The notes below the pieces were generated by a model. That model searched no databases, was not told the origin of the DNA, and was given only the letters and a program-made list of their open reading frames with translations. A stretch of 64,000 bases of DNA, taken from Reticulitermes speratus. Lineage: Eukaryota > Arthropoda > Insecta > Blattodea > Rhinotermitidae. Position 1 is the first letter of the stretch. Every line of letters begins with the position of its first letter. Positions 1 to 11,098 of the stretch are shown one piece after another. The stretch spans positions 17,807,533-17,871,532 of the forward strand of contig JAJKFL010000014.1 of assembly GCA_021186555.1 (NCBI GenBank), read 5' to 3'. The translations under genes were made by a program, and so were the position numbers.

Positions 1-462
1 GCCTTTCGTTCCTAAAGAGCAAACAGTGGGCTTACCAGATCCTCGTGCTTGGTGTGTGTGTCCGCGCGAGCACGTGTGAATGTTGTGTGTGCGCGCGCAT
101 CTGTCGGTTTCAACTTTCGAACCACTTGTCCGAATTTCACGAAACTTCTTGTGCACAACATATCATTGGAGTACACCCCAACGCCGTACTCTCTGGTTTC
201 CTACAACCAACAATAACAACATGGCGGGCGCGCAAAATTGTGAAGCACGAGTGAAACTAGTGTCATTTACTCCTAGTGTTCTGACGTTATGTAACAGTAT
301 AGTGATGGATGGTAGAAGAAGTATATATGCCTATTTCTTGTAAAGGAGATATTTTTGTAGAATGCGAAGTAACAATTGGCAGCCGTGCCAAAATTTTCTT
401 TAGTTTTCAGTTGAATGGCGATAACTAATCAACTTCTACTAAAAAACCAAACAGTCTGTGTA
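1..462. other. unclassified CpG-rich stretch
   Basis: The first 250 bases contain TG/CG-alternating runs (GTGTGTGTCCGCGCGAG, GTGCGCGCGCATC) and more CpG than the surrounding DNA. Two short overlapping open frames (45-254, 80-343) do not resemble any protein I know. From 250 to 462 I see nothing. Confidence 0.4.
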
Positions 463-1054
463 TAACAACTAACTCCATGGAGCAGAGTCCTTCCTGAGAC
501 GCTAACAGTTCTCAGCTATTCAAGAAATGCCTCGCAATTTATGGAACCCGAACTTTCATTACCGCGTTCACCAGGGCCCACCACTGGAACCTAACCTGAG
601 CCAGAGCAATCCACTGTACACTCCCCATCGTATTTCTTGAAGAACCAGTTTAATATTATCCTCCTGTCAACTGCTATGTCTTCCAAGTTGTCTATTTCCC
701 TTAGGTTTCTCCATCAAACCCATGTGTACACCTCTTCCCCATTCGTGCCACATGTCCTGCCTAGCTTATCCTTCTTGATCTGATTATGCTAATGATATTT
801 GCTGAGGAGTACAGATAATAAAGCTCCTTTTTATGAAATCTCCTTCAGTACCCTGTTACCTCGTACCTCTTAGACCCAAATATCTTCTTCAGCATCCTAT
901 TCTCAAACACCTTCAGCCTGTTTCTCCCTCAACGTGAGAGACAAAGTTTCATACCAATATAGAACAAGAAGCAAAATTACAGCTATGTGTATTTTAATCT
1001 TTTTATTTTTGTATAGAAAACTATAAGACAAAAGATTCTGGACCGAATGGTAGA
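463..1054 (-). pseudogene. RTE-like LINE, 3' end of reverse transcriptase ORF
   Basis: Read on the minus strand with frameshifts, it shows the C-terminal region of a non-LTR reverse transcriptase: remnants of YGCETWSL-like, RKIFG.KRDEVTGEW-like and RWAGHVARMG-like blocks, then GRP..R.EDNIK..LQE and a 3' end with GCTTCTCA..AAGGACTCTGCTCCATGGAG. The same 3' end recurs at 45747, 19765 and 56215. Clade assignment (RTE or relative) is from memory of the family. Stops and gaps show it is dead. Confidence 0.6.
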
Positions 1055-1067
1055 AAAGTCTGCGTAT

Positions 1068-1351
1068 TTTTTATTTATTTATTGAAGGGCCCGCAGCAGA
1101 TGCTACGGACGCACCACAGCCTTGAAGGCTTATTGTGCAACCCTGTGATGAAGATGAAGTTTTTTTTGCTTTTCCATTTTAATGGAGCACCGGTGGAATG
1201 AAATTGACAGGGGAAAACCGAAGTACTCGGAGAAAAACCTGTCCCAGTGCCACTTTGTCCACCACAAATCCCACGTGGACTGACCCAGGATCTAACCCAG
1301 ACCTCCGCGGTGAGAGGGCGGCGACTAACCGTCTGAGCCATGGCACGGCCT
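1068..1351 (-). mobile_element. SINE-B copy with target duplication
   Basis: The minus strand begins GGCCGTGCCATGGCTCAGACGG, a tRNA-like A-box region, followed by a B-box-like GGTTAGATCC. It ends in a segment complementary to GGGCCCGCAGCAGATGCTACGG with a T-rich end on the plus strand. Direct repeats AAAGTCTGCGTAT (1055-1067) and AAAGTCTGTGTAT (1352-1364) flank it with one mismatch. It inserted at the edge of the LINE fragment 463-1054. Confidence 0.75.
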
Positions 1352-1564
1352 AAAGTCTGTGTATGAAAGCATTCATACCAACTGCAGGTTTAACTCGTGT
1401 TTGTGTATTTTTTAAAATATCCTTAAAGCTCCTTTTTCCAGTCGAATGTAAAAGTAAGACAAAATAAGGTGACATAGTCACACAAGTATTAAAAATATCA
1501 TGCAAACATAAAAGGTTCTCACATTAGGAACACTAGTAATTTAATATTAAATACTATAATGTTA

Positions 1565-3110
1565 TTAGACAATAAGATAAAAACAAAGTGGGAGACAATA
1601 AGAATAAAAACACAAAAAATATATTTACCAGAATAGATGCCCTCTCTTCATATAACCAGAGAAAATGGTCCAGAAGAAGTTGCTGATGCCTTCAATTTCA
1701 TTCTGAAAATTACTACATATTTAAATACATGTCAAGTGGGAAAAGACGGTGCAATTTTGTTTTTACAAATGTGTTTCCTGGATAGACCTAATTATCTGGG
1801 ATTACAATTGTGCGTGTCACTGAAGGTCAGATGGGAAGTATTATGTATTTCATCAAATCAAAAACTCATCAGGTTATGATGACATAACAATTAAAATTTT
1901 ATAAAACTTTTCATTGCTAATCAATCTCCCATTAAGCTATATTTGTAATGACCTGATTTATATAGGTATTTTGCTGGCACTCCATATGTCTTGATAGTAA
2001 AACCATTGTACAGAACTGAAAGAAACCTTCTATGAAAATTACAAAATTATTTCACTGTTAAGTTATTTTTCTAATGTATTAACAACATACTAGTTCCAGA
2101 AAAGTTTGGCTTTGGGAAAGGCTTGTCCACAGAAAATTCTGCTATAAAACTAACAGAAAGTATGCTAAAAGCTATTAACAAAAATATGCATGTTGCAATA
2201 ATATTCTGTGATTTAACAAAAGTTTTGCCTTTAAATTGTGAAATCTTGTTAGCTGAATTACATTCTTATAACATTCAAGGAATAGCTGTAAACTGGTTCA
2301 GATCCTCTCTACAAACGGAGAACCAAAAGTAGAAATAAAATCATATACTGTAATTCAGAATTTCTTCTGAAACTGGGGAGCAGTATAACATGAATTTTTT
2401 TCAGGGTTCATTCGTAGAGCTTTTTCTTCTCTGCTGTCCCTAAATCTAGATAAAGCAAACATAATAGAATTTCTACTGAATAGTTCACCACTGGAAGCAT
2501 GAGGTATTGAATGTAATGAAAAATACGTAGAAGAGTTGGTGAATACAACGTTTCTTGGCTCTGAAATTGTTACCACATAAACTGGAAGAATTGCAGTGAT
2601 CAGATAAAACCGAAGTTAGGTGCAGCATATTATAGAGTTAATGTTTCTTGTGACCTCTATTGACTCAAATATATTCACTGCTCCAGTTTCACTCTCTAAT
2701 GAAGTATGAAATAATAGATACATGGTGTAATTTGCCTAACAGTAAAACAATATTTAACGTACAGATAGAAATGACTGTATTAGGCTTATAGCTAGTGTCA
2801 CGCCTAGAATTTTATGTACAATTCTGCTAAGAAAATTTGGGATTTTACCCCTTTCATGTGAAGACATGTTTTTATCATTGAACTAGAACATTTTTGTGCA
2901 AACTCATACATATGTTATACATTCCACGAATCCAGAATTTAGTCAAAGTGAAAATAGGGCCTGGAATAAATCAAAGTATAAAATACAAAGTAAAATTGTA
3001 AGTATTTCACATGCAATAAGCAAATGTTATACCAAAGTCTTTATATGTATACAGCTGGCAATAAGAGTATGTCATTTTTGAACATTATAAATTCATCAAC
3101 AGAATAAACA
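1565..3110 (+). pseudogene. Jockey-like LINE ORF2 remnant (reverse transcriptase)
   Basis: The reading moves between frames and has several stops, but the order of blocks is that of a Jockey-type ORF2. A linker (EEVADAFN, then VGKDGAILFL at 1680-1765) comes before KNSSGYDDITIKIL-like at 1860-1900. The reverse transcriptase core FGFGKGLSTENSAIKLTE and VAIIFCDLTKVLPLNCEILL (2108-2260) follows, then TTFLGSEI (2548-2570), KPKLGAAYY and YIHCSSF (2610-2690), and a C-terminal RILCTILLRKFGILPLS block (2800-2850). The catalytic YADD box is not visible. No functional protein can be made from it. Confidence 0.8.
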
Positions 3111-3574
3111 GAATGCGTGTTTCAGTATCTTCTTAGTGCTGATTTAAATTGAGCCTTTTGATTTATCAGACTTGTGAGTTTGCATGATAAGCTTTTGAAT
3201 ATTTTGATGCCAGCATATTATGTACTTTTTGAAAACATGAAAGGCTGAAAGCTGGTCTGAAAAAATTGTGTGCATTTCTTTTATTAATATTATGCACAGA
3301 TGAACTTTATTTTGAAAATCTTCTTGGTTTTTTTATAGTGAAGCTTATTAATGATAATATGTATTCACATCAAATATATAAAATTTGTATCTCTTAAACA
3401 GTTATCTACTTGAATTTCTAGTTTTTGCACGAACCAAAATTCTATGACATTTATTTTTTACAGGGAATATTTTTTTTACTGTAAGATGAATTACCACCCG
3501 CCCCTCCCCTCGTCCCCCGCCCAAATTGTTCTGTATTTCATCGTAGAATAAAATAAAATGTAAAAGGTAAAAAT
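3111..3574. other. no recognised feature
   Basis: AT-rich sequence with poly-T tracts and one C-rich patch (3497-3525). It may be the untranslated tail of the LINE at 1565-3110, but I cannot support that. Confidence 0.3.
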
Positions 3575-3712
3575 AAAGTTGTCCCTGTCCACGCCATGAA
3601 GGCATACAGAAGCTGAAAATGTATAGCTCCACTAATTCTTAACCTCGGCACTAGATGGAGGTGAAGGGTCAACTTCACGCCCATTGAATAGGAGGCTGGT
3701 AGAGTAAGAATA
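3575..3712 (-). mobile_element. SINE-C fragment
   Basis: On the plus strand it reads GTCCCTGTCCACGCCATGAA, GCTCCACTAATTCTTAACCT and CCCATTGAATAGGAGGCTGG, the tail half of the SINE-C family. The tRNA-like head is missing and the middle is deleted. Confidence 0.65.
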
Positions 3713-4044
3713 GGCAAAATAAATTGTTTTGAGAGTGTTAACTACATAACATGTGCCACATAATTTAGTAATAAGTAGGCCTATACATTGTCAACACAAG
3801 GGGAAGAAACCGGTCTTCGTAAAGGAATTGCCAACCTTGCATGCTTTCAGAAAAGTGGGTACTATATCTACATCAGAATCTTCAACATTCTACCACCAAG
3901 TATTTATAGCATAGTGAATAAAAGTGAGCCCTTTAAAGGAAATTAAAAATGTATTTAAATATTTCATTCATTTTGCTTTGTTGATGAATTCTTACAAAGT
4001 CTGAAAATGACTCACAATTATCTTAAAGCTGTTTGTTTATATAG

Positions 4045-4262
4045 AGTTGTAAATCAGCCTTTCTTTTTCTCTTAATGTGAGAGACCAAATTTTACACCCA
4101 TACAAAAAACAGACGAAGTTATAGTTCTGTATATTTTAATGTTTATATTATTAGGTGACACACAGGAAGACAAAATATTCTGGACTGAAACGTAGCATGA
4201 AAAGTTCTTCAGACTTTCCTTTAGTGTATCCTGTTTGAAAGATGGATGAGAAGTGAGCAAAC
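4045..4262 (-). pseudogene. RTE-like LINE fragment
   Basis: The minus strand encodes ...CMGVKFGLSH, matching in position the YGCETWSL block of the LINE at 463-1054. The plus strand around 4065-4215 is clearly alignable with 935-1065 (for example TCTTAATGTGAGAGACCAAA against TCAACGTGAGAGACAAAG). Only this internal piece remains. Confidence 0.5.
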
Positions 4263-4529
4263 TGAAAGCAGAATTTACTTCGAATATCTTGTTTGGTAAA
4301 AATTGATTCCGTGTCCTTCTTTTCTCTTCTGTGAAGTATTGGTATAACTAAGTCCGTTGAGAATACAAGTTACATTAATATTTAAGTTACTAACAGTCTC
4401 TAGACGTCGACCTTATTTCCTTTTAAATTATAGGAATATAAAAATATGCAAGAATTTATGTCTCGTGAATTCGTTGTATTAACCGTGTTCTTAATCCTCG
4501 ATTTATTTGTTTGGTGGCATGAAAGGTCA

Positions 4530-4690
4530 GTAAACGTAGAGGTGTAGTGGTTAAAACCCTGTGTTTCATTCAGTGTGTCCTAGATTAAATTTCGGCAAGG
4601 AGGATTTCCGTGGTTGCCCGCTGTTCCTGTAGGCAAATTCAGGGTAAGTACTTACTTCAAATAAGACCACGACAGCTTTCGTCAACATTT
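4530..4690 (+). mobile_element. decayed tRNA-derived SINE
   Basis: GTAGAGGTGTAGTGGTTAAA resembles an A box and CCTAGATTAAATTTCGGCAA a worn B box. The part after it (GGATTTCCGTGG, CAGGGTAAGTACTTACTTC, GACCACGACAGCTTTCGTC) recalls the conserved central domain shared by many arthropod SINEs. Assignment is by pattern only. Confidence 0.4.
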
Positions 4691-4699
4691 ATTCCCGTT

Positions 4700-7688
4700 T
4701 GTCATTCGAATATGGCCCTACTCTTTGCCATTATATAATATTCGCAGTTAAAAAGCTGTTGCTAAATAGACAAAGGATCAAATCTGAGAGCGATATGGAC
4801 TCACATTATCGTCTTGTATGTATTATGATTTCGCTGTCAGTGAAATCAGGATGCCATTGCTTCAGTTGTGGCCACACTGTGTCCCTAAGCGCAGTGGATT
4901 AGTAGGCCGCCTTTACGAAAGGAGGGAACGTGATTGTATTTATACAAATGGAATACTTTTAGCTAGGGTAGAGAGGAATTTAAGAAACACAAAACATTGG
5001 AGTTAATTCAGGTTTTAATATTTTATTTACATACATAGGTTACTTAAAATACTTAAATGTTACTCAGCAATAATAATGTATGAACATCGAAAAAAAGTCT
5101 AATTCTCTGTTATGGTATTCACCATGCACACATCTGTACAAGCTGAAACACATGAACACAAATGTATTGCATTACACCAACATTATAAAACAAGACACAA
5201 ATTTTTCACGATCACAGTAGGGCAATTTTAAAAAATTCTACAGTCTACATTCTACAATTGACTCTTTTTTTAATGCTTTGCGAAATACCATTCTTAATGC
5301 GGGATAAAAGTGGTATAAGATCGGATAAAATGTGCGAATTAAGGAAGAGAGTGGAAAAATCTCCGATGTATAAGAACAAGCCATTATTACACTGCATTAT
5401 TTGATCCTGTTGTTTGTTACTAGGCTAACGGTTAAATGAGATAAGGTAGTCAATCTGTCAGAACGACAAAGTGCGTGACAGCATCGGTGAGGATCGTGTG
5501 CGTAAAAAGTACAGATTTATAGATAGGCTAAAATAATATTAAATTCTATCAAGTTTCATTGTCGGCACATCCTGCTTTATGTTTACAACCGTAGCTTCGA
5601 TTTTGTGGTGATGCTAAATAAAATCCATTTAATTTCTAATTAGTCGTAACAGTTTTCTAATATCTAATTATCCAGTCTCAATACTTTGCCTTACTAAAAT
5701 AAACCCATAAAGGAAATACGTAGGTATGACGGGGTGAAAAGACAAATATATGCAATAATTTCTGCTTTAATACCAACCTTACCTCGCTAACGTCGTTACT
5801 GTGAAAGGTTCTTACGTGATGTGAATGATAATTCAGTACCAACACCTTTGTTGAGATAAAGATTGCTGTTTTTTGGAGTGTGACCCCCATATAGTCAAAA
5901 GTACAGCGACGTTTTAGAGAATCCTGCCGCCCGCATTATCAGGGTGATGCAGGCAACAGGATACTGTAAACGTCTGTGTACTTCTTCCAGTCTATACGAC
6001 GTCATATCCCAGACGACAGCAATCCTCAGTCACTGCCGTAACAACCTGGACTCTCACTTTGTTAAAATAATAATTTAGATTTTAATTTTTGTTTTTATCT
6101 GTTAAATGCCTCGACAGTCGCAAATCACGAACAAAGATGACTTCAGATCAACAAATGGTCAGCTGCTTCCCATACTGAGTGTAAGATTGTATTTTAAAAC
6201 TATAGCATTGTTCTTAACAAACATCTGTAATAATTCCCACCAAATTTTGAAATTGTTCGCGAAATAAAACAAAAGGACATGATCTTATGCCAGTAACAGA
6301 AATTTTGCCTTCACTTTCGCGATGATGCTTACCGCAAAAGAGCTTCCAAAGGAATTAACTGTGGGTCAGTTCAAAAGATACATAAATGTATAAAAAGTAA
6401 GGTTGTTAGTGTCCTAGGATATAAATTAGGTGCGTCCGGTCTTATTCTCGCAAAGAAGCAGTAAGAATAAAAAGACATCTTGAATATGTAGAGTCCGTTG
6501 TAATAGATATTCTTTAAACATTTAAAGGACAGTGGTAACTTTGTGTACCATTATCCTTGGACATTAAACTTTCTGAATTTATTTTTCCACAGAATTTACT
6601 AATGCATTTCATCTGCGCAGAAATTATTTCCTGAAAGACGTACCGATTGCTATTTGTAATGGTGACACAGTGTGTTTTTCTGTGCAGTAGAAATGGAGTC
6701 ATTACATTTTATTTCAATAAACTTTATTTTTTTAAAGTCTCAGGGAGACTTCCTTTTTCACTTTAATTCTTTCTTATTTCCAGCCATGCGCTTAGAAAAG
6801 TAGCTTAATACATTTTATAAAACTTGGCTTATTAGAGCTCGAAGTGGAAACAACTAAATGTTATTCGCCTCCTGTGTGCATATCAAGCAGTAAAATGTAA
6901 GACTTTGTACTACAAAAAAATAAGTTATTTATATCAGTCACATTGATGTACTATGGCCGGGTGGATTTTGTTAAGTAGTTAGGAAATTAAAATTGTATGT
7001 ATGAAACCCTTCTAATATTGCCGTTGTGTCTAGCTTCATGCTGCACTACCTTACATGCCAAGGAAAGAGACCTGCGTAACTGATATGAAACCTTGCGACC
7101 TGCAACGCTGATTTCGTACTATTTCATCGCCATCACCTCACTAGCGAGGAACACTTTGTAGTGCTCACTAGTTCAGAAAAACATGTCCAATTTTCACACG
7201 ACAATTAAACGAAACTTTAGCCGTAAAACAACCTTAAGGATAAAAGACGCAATCACGTAAAATTTTAATTAAATAATGGTGAAATTCGCATTTTAAACAT
7301 TAAATAATAATGGCGTGAGAGGGAATGAAATCTTATTTTATTTTTTCTTTATTTGTATCTTGTCTTGTGGCAACATTTGTTTCGACAATAATCTTAATTT
7401 TAGATTGCCGTCTTACTACGGTTTCTGTTTTTCTTGTACAATAGTATGATATCGGATTTGGTTGAGAAATTATGTAATACTTTGCACAGCCAGTAGAAAC
7501 TGTCCCGACTGAGAGCCATAGATATCAGTATTCCTTCTTGAATGATGCATAAATCTCTCATTCACAGTCAACCTTCATTTTGTCGAGCAACGTTTATAGA
7601 GCACAACAGCTCCGTTACTGTGTATCACTTTTTTATATTCGGGGATTAAGGGAAAGTACTCCGGTGCACTTCACGAAAGTATATGGGT
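4700..7688. other. 3 kb without recognised genes or repeats
   Basis: AT-rich sequence with only short open frames (up to about 70 codons). None has a recognisable motif, and I saw no SINE, LINE or ribozyme signature. It lies beyond the pannier 3' end and could include regulatory DNA, but nothing identifies it. Confidence 0.35.
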
Positions 7689-7689
7689 A

Positions 7690-7952
7690 AAAGTAAAGGT
7701 AAAATTCACTCTAGAGAACACCATGAAGACACAGAGGGGGAGCAGAGGTGTAGATCTACTCTTTCTTTAACCTTGGCGCTAGACACGTGTGGGTGTTCAA
7801 CGCCACGTCCCCGCGGCTTTACCCCCAGGAAAGAGACCAGGTAACCATTATACAGGAGACCTGATGGGCCCCAGGGCCGGTCTGGACGGGTGCGGAAAAT
7901 CTCGCCCCCACCGGGATTTGATCCCCTGACCGTCCAGCCCGTAACAAGTGTA
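7690..7952 (-). mobile_element. SINE-C copy
   Basis: The plus strand shows CACCATGAAGACACAGAGGG, TTTAACCTTGGCGCTAGACA, CGCGGCTTTACCCCCAGGAA and GGTCTGGACGGGTGC, ending in a complement of the tRNA-like head (GGGATTTGATCCCCTGACCG). The promoter therefore faces the minus strand. Confidence 0.7.
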
Positions 7953-9075
7953 TGAGTATGAGTAGTGGATTTTAAACATCCAAGTCAGGATAAAGAGCTC
8001 GGCAACAGAATATTATTTTACGTAACATTCTTGCAGTTATACAAGTGGCACGACGTGCCTCATCCCTCACTTACTTAGCGTTAGCCCCACAGTTTATCGG
8101 TGCAAAATGTACTGGACTTGTGCTAGCGTATTTCAATATTAATTTGTGTCTGCTAGTGACTCGGATCAGTAGGTCGGATCCATATTTCTGCCTTCGTCTG
8201 GAAATCATCTTAAACATGCAAATGCAGTACAGTTCCCCCACGTGTACACAATATTTCAAAAACTACCCTAAAATACAACGATTCAATGCATTTAATTTAT
8301 TAACGTTTCTGGTTTTGCTCAGATTTCCTTTAAAAGACCACTTTTTTATACTTTACACACAGGACTACATTACTTAAAGTTATCTTAAATTCCGTGCTCT
8401 CTTAAAATTTTAGAGGTGCTTAAATTATTTACGTACTCTCAAAGCGAATAATTTACATCTGCCATTGCATTTTGATTAGCCATTAATTCCAGAGTCATGC
8501 CAGGTTACTGATAGAGACAAATTTCGTTAAGATCTCTCATGTAGTATTCTTATGCCTTACTGTTGTCTTTGAACAGCTTTTTGTTTTTGCCGTGTATGAA
8601 ACACTGAAATGAGTATTGCAAATGATGCCGTATTATTTCAACTCATCATTCAACGTAACACACATTACCAGCAAATACCACGTATCGTCTGCAATGTCAT
8701 GGAATTTGCGACTTGCGAACTTCAAAGCAGATGTCTTTAAATTCATTTCACATCGTTCTTACTGTTAAAGAATTTAACAGATATGTCTTTACTGTCACTA
8801 AGCTTCGATATAGTTCAGATTTCGCAGCCGGTAACTTCGATGTTATTTGTCGTTTGAAGTTTCCATGGTCATTGCTGTTTGTTGCGTCGTTGTCTGTTGG
8901 GTATATTACCATACTGAAGCATACATCTACTACTAACGTGTCGGGGGAATTGGCAGAGCAGCAAACGGTCTTATTTGAAAAGCTGGAAGCGCCTTGTCGA
9001 GAATTAAAAATACTACCAACCTTTCCGACAACTGAAGGGACAGGTAGCAAGTTCCAACAACCCGTTGATTATATT

Positions 9076-9081
9076 TTTATT
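9076..9081 (-). terminator. candidate polyadenylation signal for pannier
   Basis: AATAAA on the minus strand lies about 80 bases past the pannier stop codon. It is the first such hexamer. An 80-base 3' UTR would be unusually short for this gene, so a more distal site further down is just as possible. Confidence 0.35.
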
Positions 9082-9161
9082 CCCAGACACTGTGCTACAC
9101 GCATAACACGATGAAATTCCCTGTGTACTTGTGACCTCACTTTGGAGACGCAATAATCTCA

Positions 9162-9568
9162 CTATGTAGTTGCCATTAATTTCGCCGCACTCATGTGATG
9201 ATGGTGGTGATGATGATGTGCTGAATGATGACCCATGACGTAACTACTAACATCACCAGTTGAACCTGGTGCTACGGGTGTCGGGGGCGGTGGGAATCCA
9301 AATATCTGATGATTGTTAAGTTGATGATGGTGATGGCTTTGGGTAGTGAAGCTCGAGTAAACACCATTTCCAGTTGTCGGAGCAGATGTGGTGGTGCGTA
9401 CCGTCTTGTTGAACTGATGCTGTTCTGAGGGTTCTGACTTGATAGTAGGGGCTAGAAGGGACGTATGGCCCAAGTATGGGCGAGGGTCGTCCAGGGATGA
9501 CTTTGACTGATGGGTACTGCTGCTACCCCCATCATCTGACTGTGCGTGTCCTGAGCTGGCTTTGGACT
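9162..9568 (-). CDS. pnr: pannier last coding exon (C-terminal region)
   Basis: The acceptor TATTCAG|AGTCC completes a Glu codon with the exon 3 G, giving [13 protein letters not shown]. Residues 299-433 are Ser/Thr/Pro/His-rich. They contain PTIKSEPSE, a small motif like the KTEP stretch after the fingers of GATA4-6 proteins, a [12 protein letters not shown] segment, and a run of eight His close to the stop. The stop codon occupies 9162-9164. I see no clear counterpart of the amphipathic helices described near the C-terminus of the fly protein. The run of CAT/CAC codons makes this exon prone to length variation. Confidence 0.88.
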
Positions 9569-11053
9569 CTGAATACAAAAACATAATCGTAAGCAACTAT
9601 GTCGGAAAATATACGTACATTTTTATGAATTTATGATGCAAGCTCATGTCTATTTTAGCCTACTTCCTTTCCTTAGGGAAAGCTAGTCGTCCGAGGTTAT
9701 AAAGTGGGTTGATTTTCACAAAATATGAAACAAATATTCGCCATTATAAGCCACCCCAAGCCTAAGGTTTTTACAATAAGTAGCAATAGCATGGTGGTAA
9801 TAGTTACAGGAGACATCACAGAAATAATACAGTGCAACTTAATATAATGGTCTAAAATTCATGGATTTTTTTTAGATGTAACTTAGAAAAATATGTAACA
9901 TTTGTTGAGGAATTTATTGTGGAAGGTAAAAACACATCGGCCTTCTGACAGTTTTAATTTTACACAATGTGAGCCAAGAATATGTGATGTTTTATGAATG
10001 TTACACAAATTCTTACAAACAGTGAATTCGATATTATTTACAAGCTAAATTTACAAATGTGGCAAGTTTCGTAACTTTGCGTTAATATCTGGCACATTTA
10101 ACCTAATAAAAGTCTGTACTGAAATAATCAACTCTTCCTAAGTATAATTTCTGCGACCACGAAATAGTAATCTGTAACATGTTTACAATAACAAGTAATT
10201 GTGAACCGAGAACTATTCGATGCCAAGAACAGCAGCTGACGAGAGCATTCTAATCCATGAGCTAAACTGCACTTTATTATTGGTATTCATGATTAGCCGA
10301 GACAATTAATTGCTCCAGATGGAATGTGGTCCACAGATATTAATGTTATACATATTCCGTGAAGTTGTATTCCACATCAAGTTTTATTTCCAATTACTGC
10401 ACAAAGCTGGTGTTTACGCTTTTACATGTTTCGGCTACATATTGTAGCCATTATCAGGGAGCTACAATATTATAAAGACACAAGCAGCGTATCATATGTT
10501 AGTAAATGGTAAACGTGTATGTATTATATATATATATATATATATATATATTAGTTGTTTGCATATATAAGTTTATTTATACCAACTACTGCACACCAAT
10601 TACATATATTCATTCTATATACTCCTACATGTTTCGACTGACATTCTCAGCCATCATCAGGGAGTCATCTTCTATAGACTTACGCAGCATGCAGCGTGTC
10701 TCTGAATGGTAAAATATATAAATATATTGCAGCCGTAGTTATAAACAATACGACCCGGTGTGTTGTTACATAAAATATAAAATATTTTGTGTAACAACAT
10801 GTATTTTATGTAACAACACACCAGGTTGTATTTTATTTTATAACTACGGCTGCAATATATGTATATATTTTACCATTCAGAGACACGCTGCATGCTGCGT
10901 ACGTCTATAGAAGATGACTCCCTGATGATGGCTGAGAATGTCAGCTGAAACATGTAGGAGTATATAGAATGAATATATGTAATTGGTGTGCAGTAGTTGG
11001 TATAAATAAACTTATATATGAAAAACAACTACACGGAATATGTATAATATTAA

Positions 11054-11098
<45 letters not shown>

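Noticed and set aside
1075..1341. Minus-strand frame of 88 codons, and similar ones at 31145-31404
   Set aside because: They are translations of SINE-B, which is non-coding.
8713..9114. 133-codon plus-strand frame next to the pannier 3' end
   Set aside because: No recognised motif, and a 100-codon frame overlaps it on the other strand. It is probably chance or antisense to the 3' UTR.
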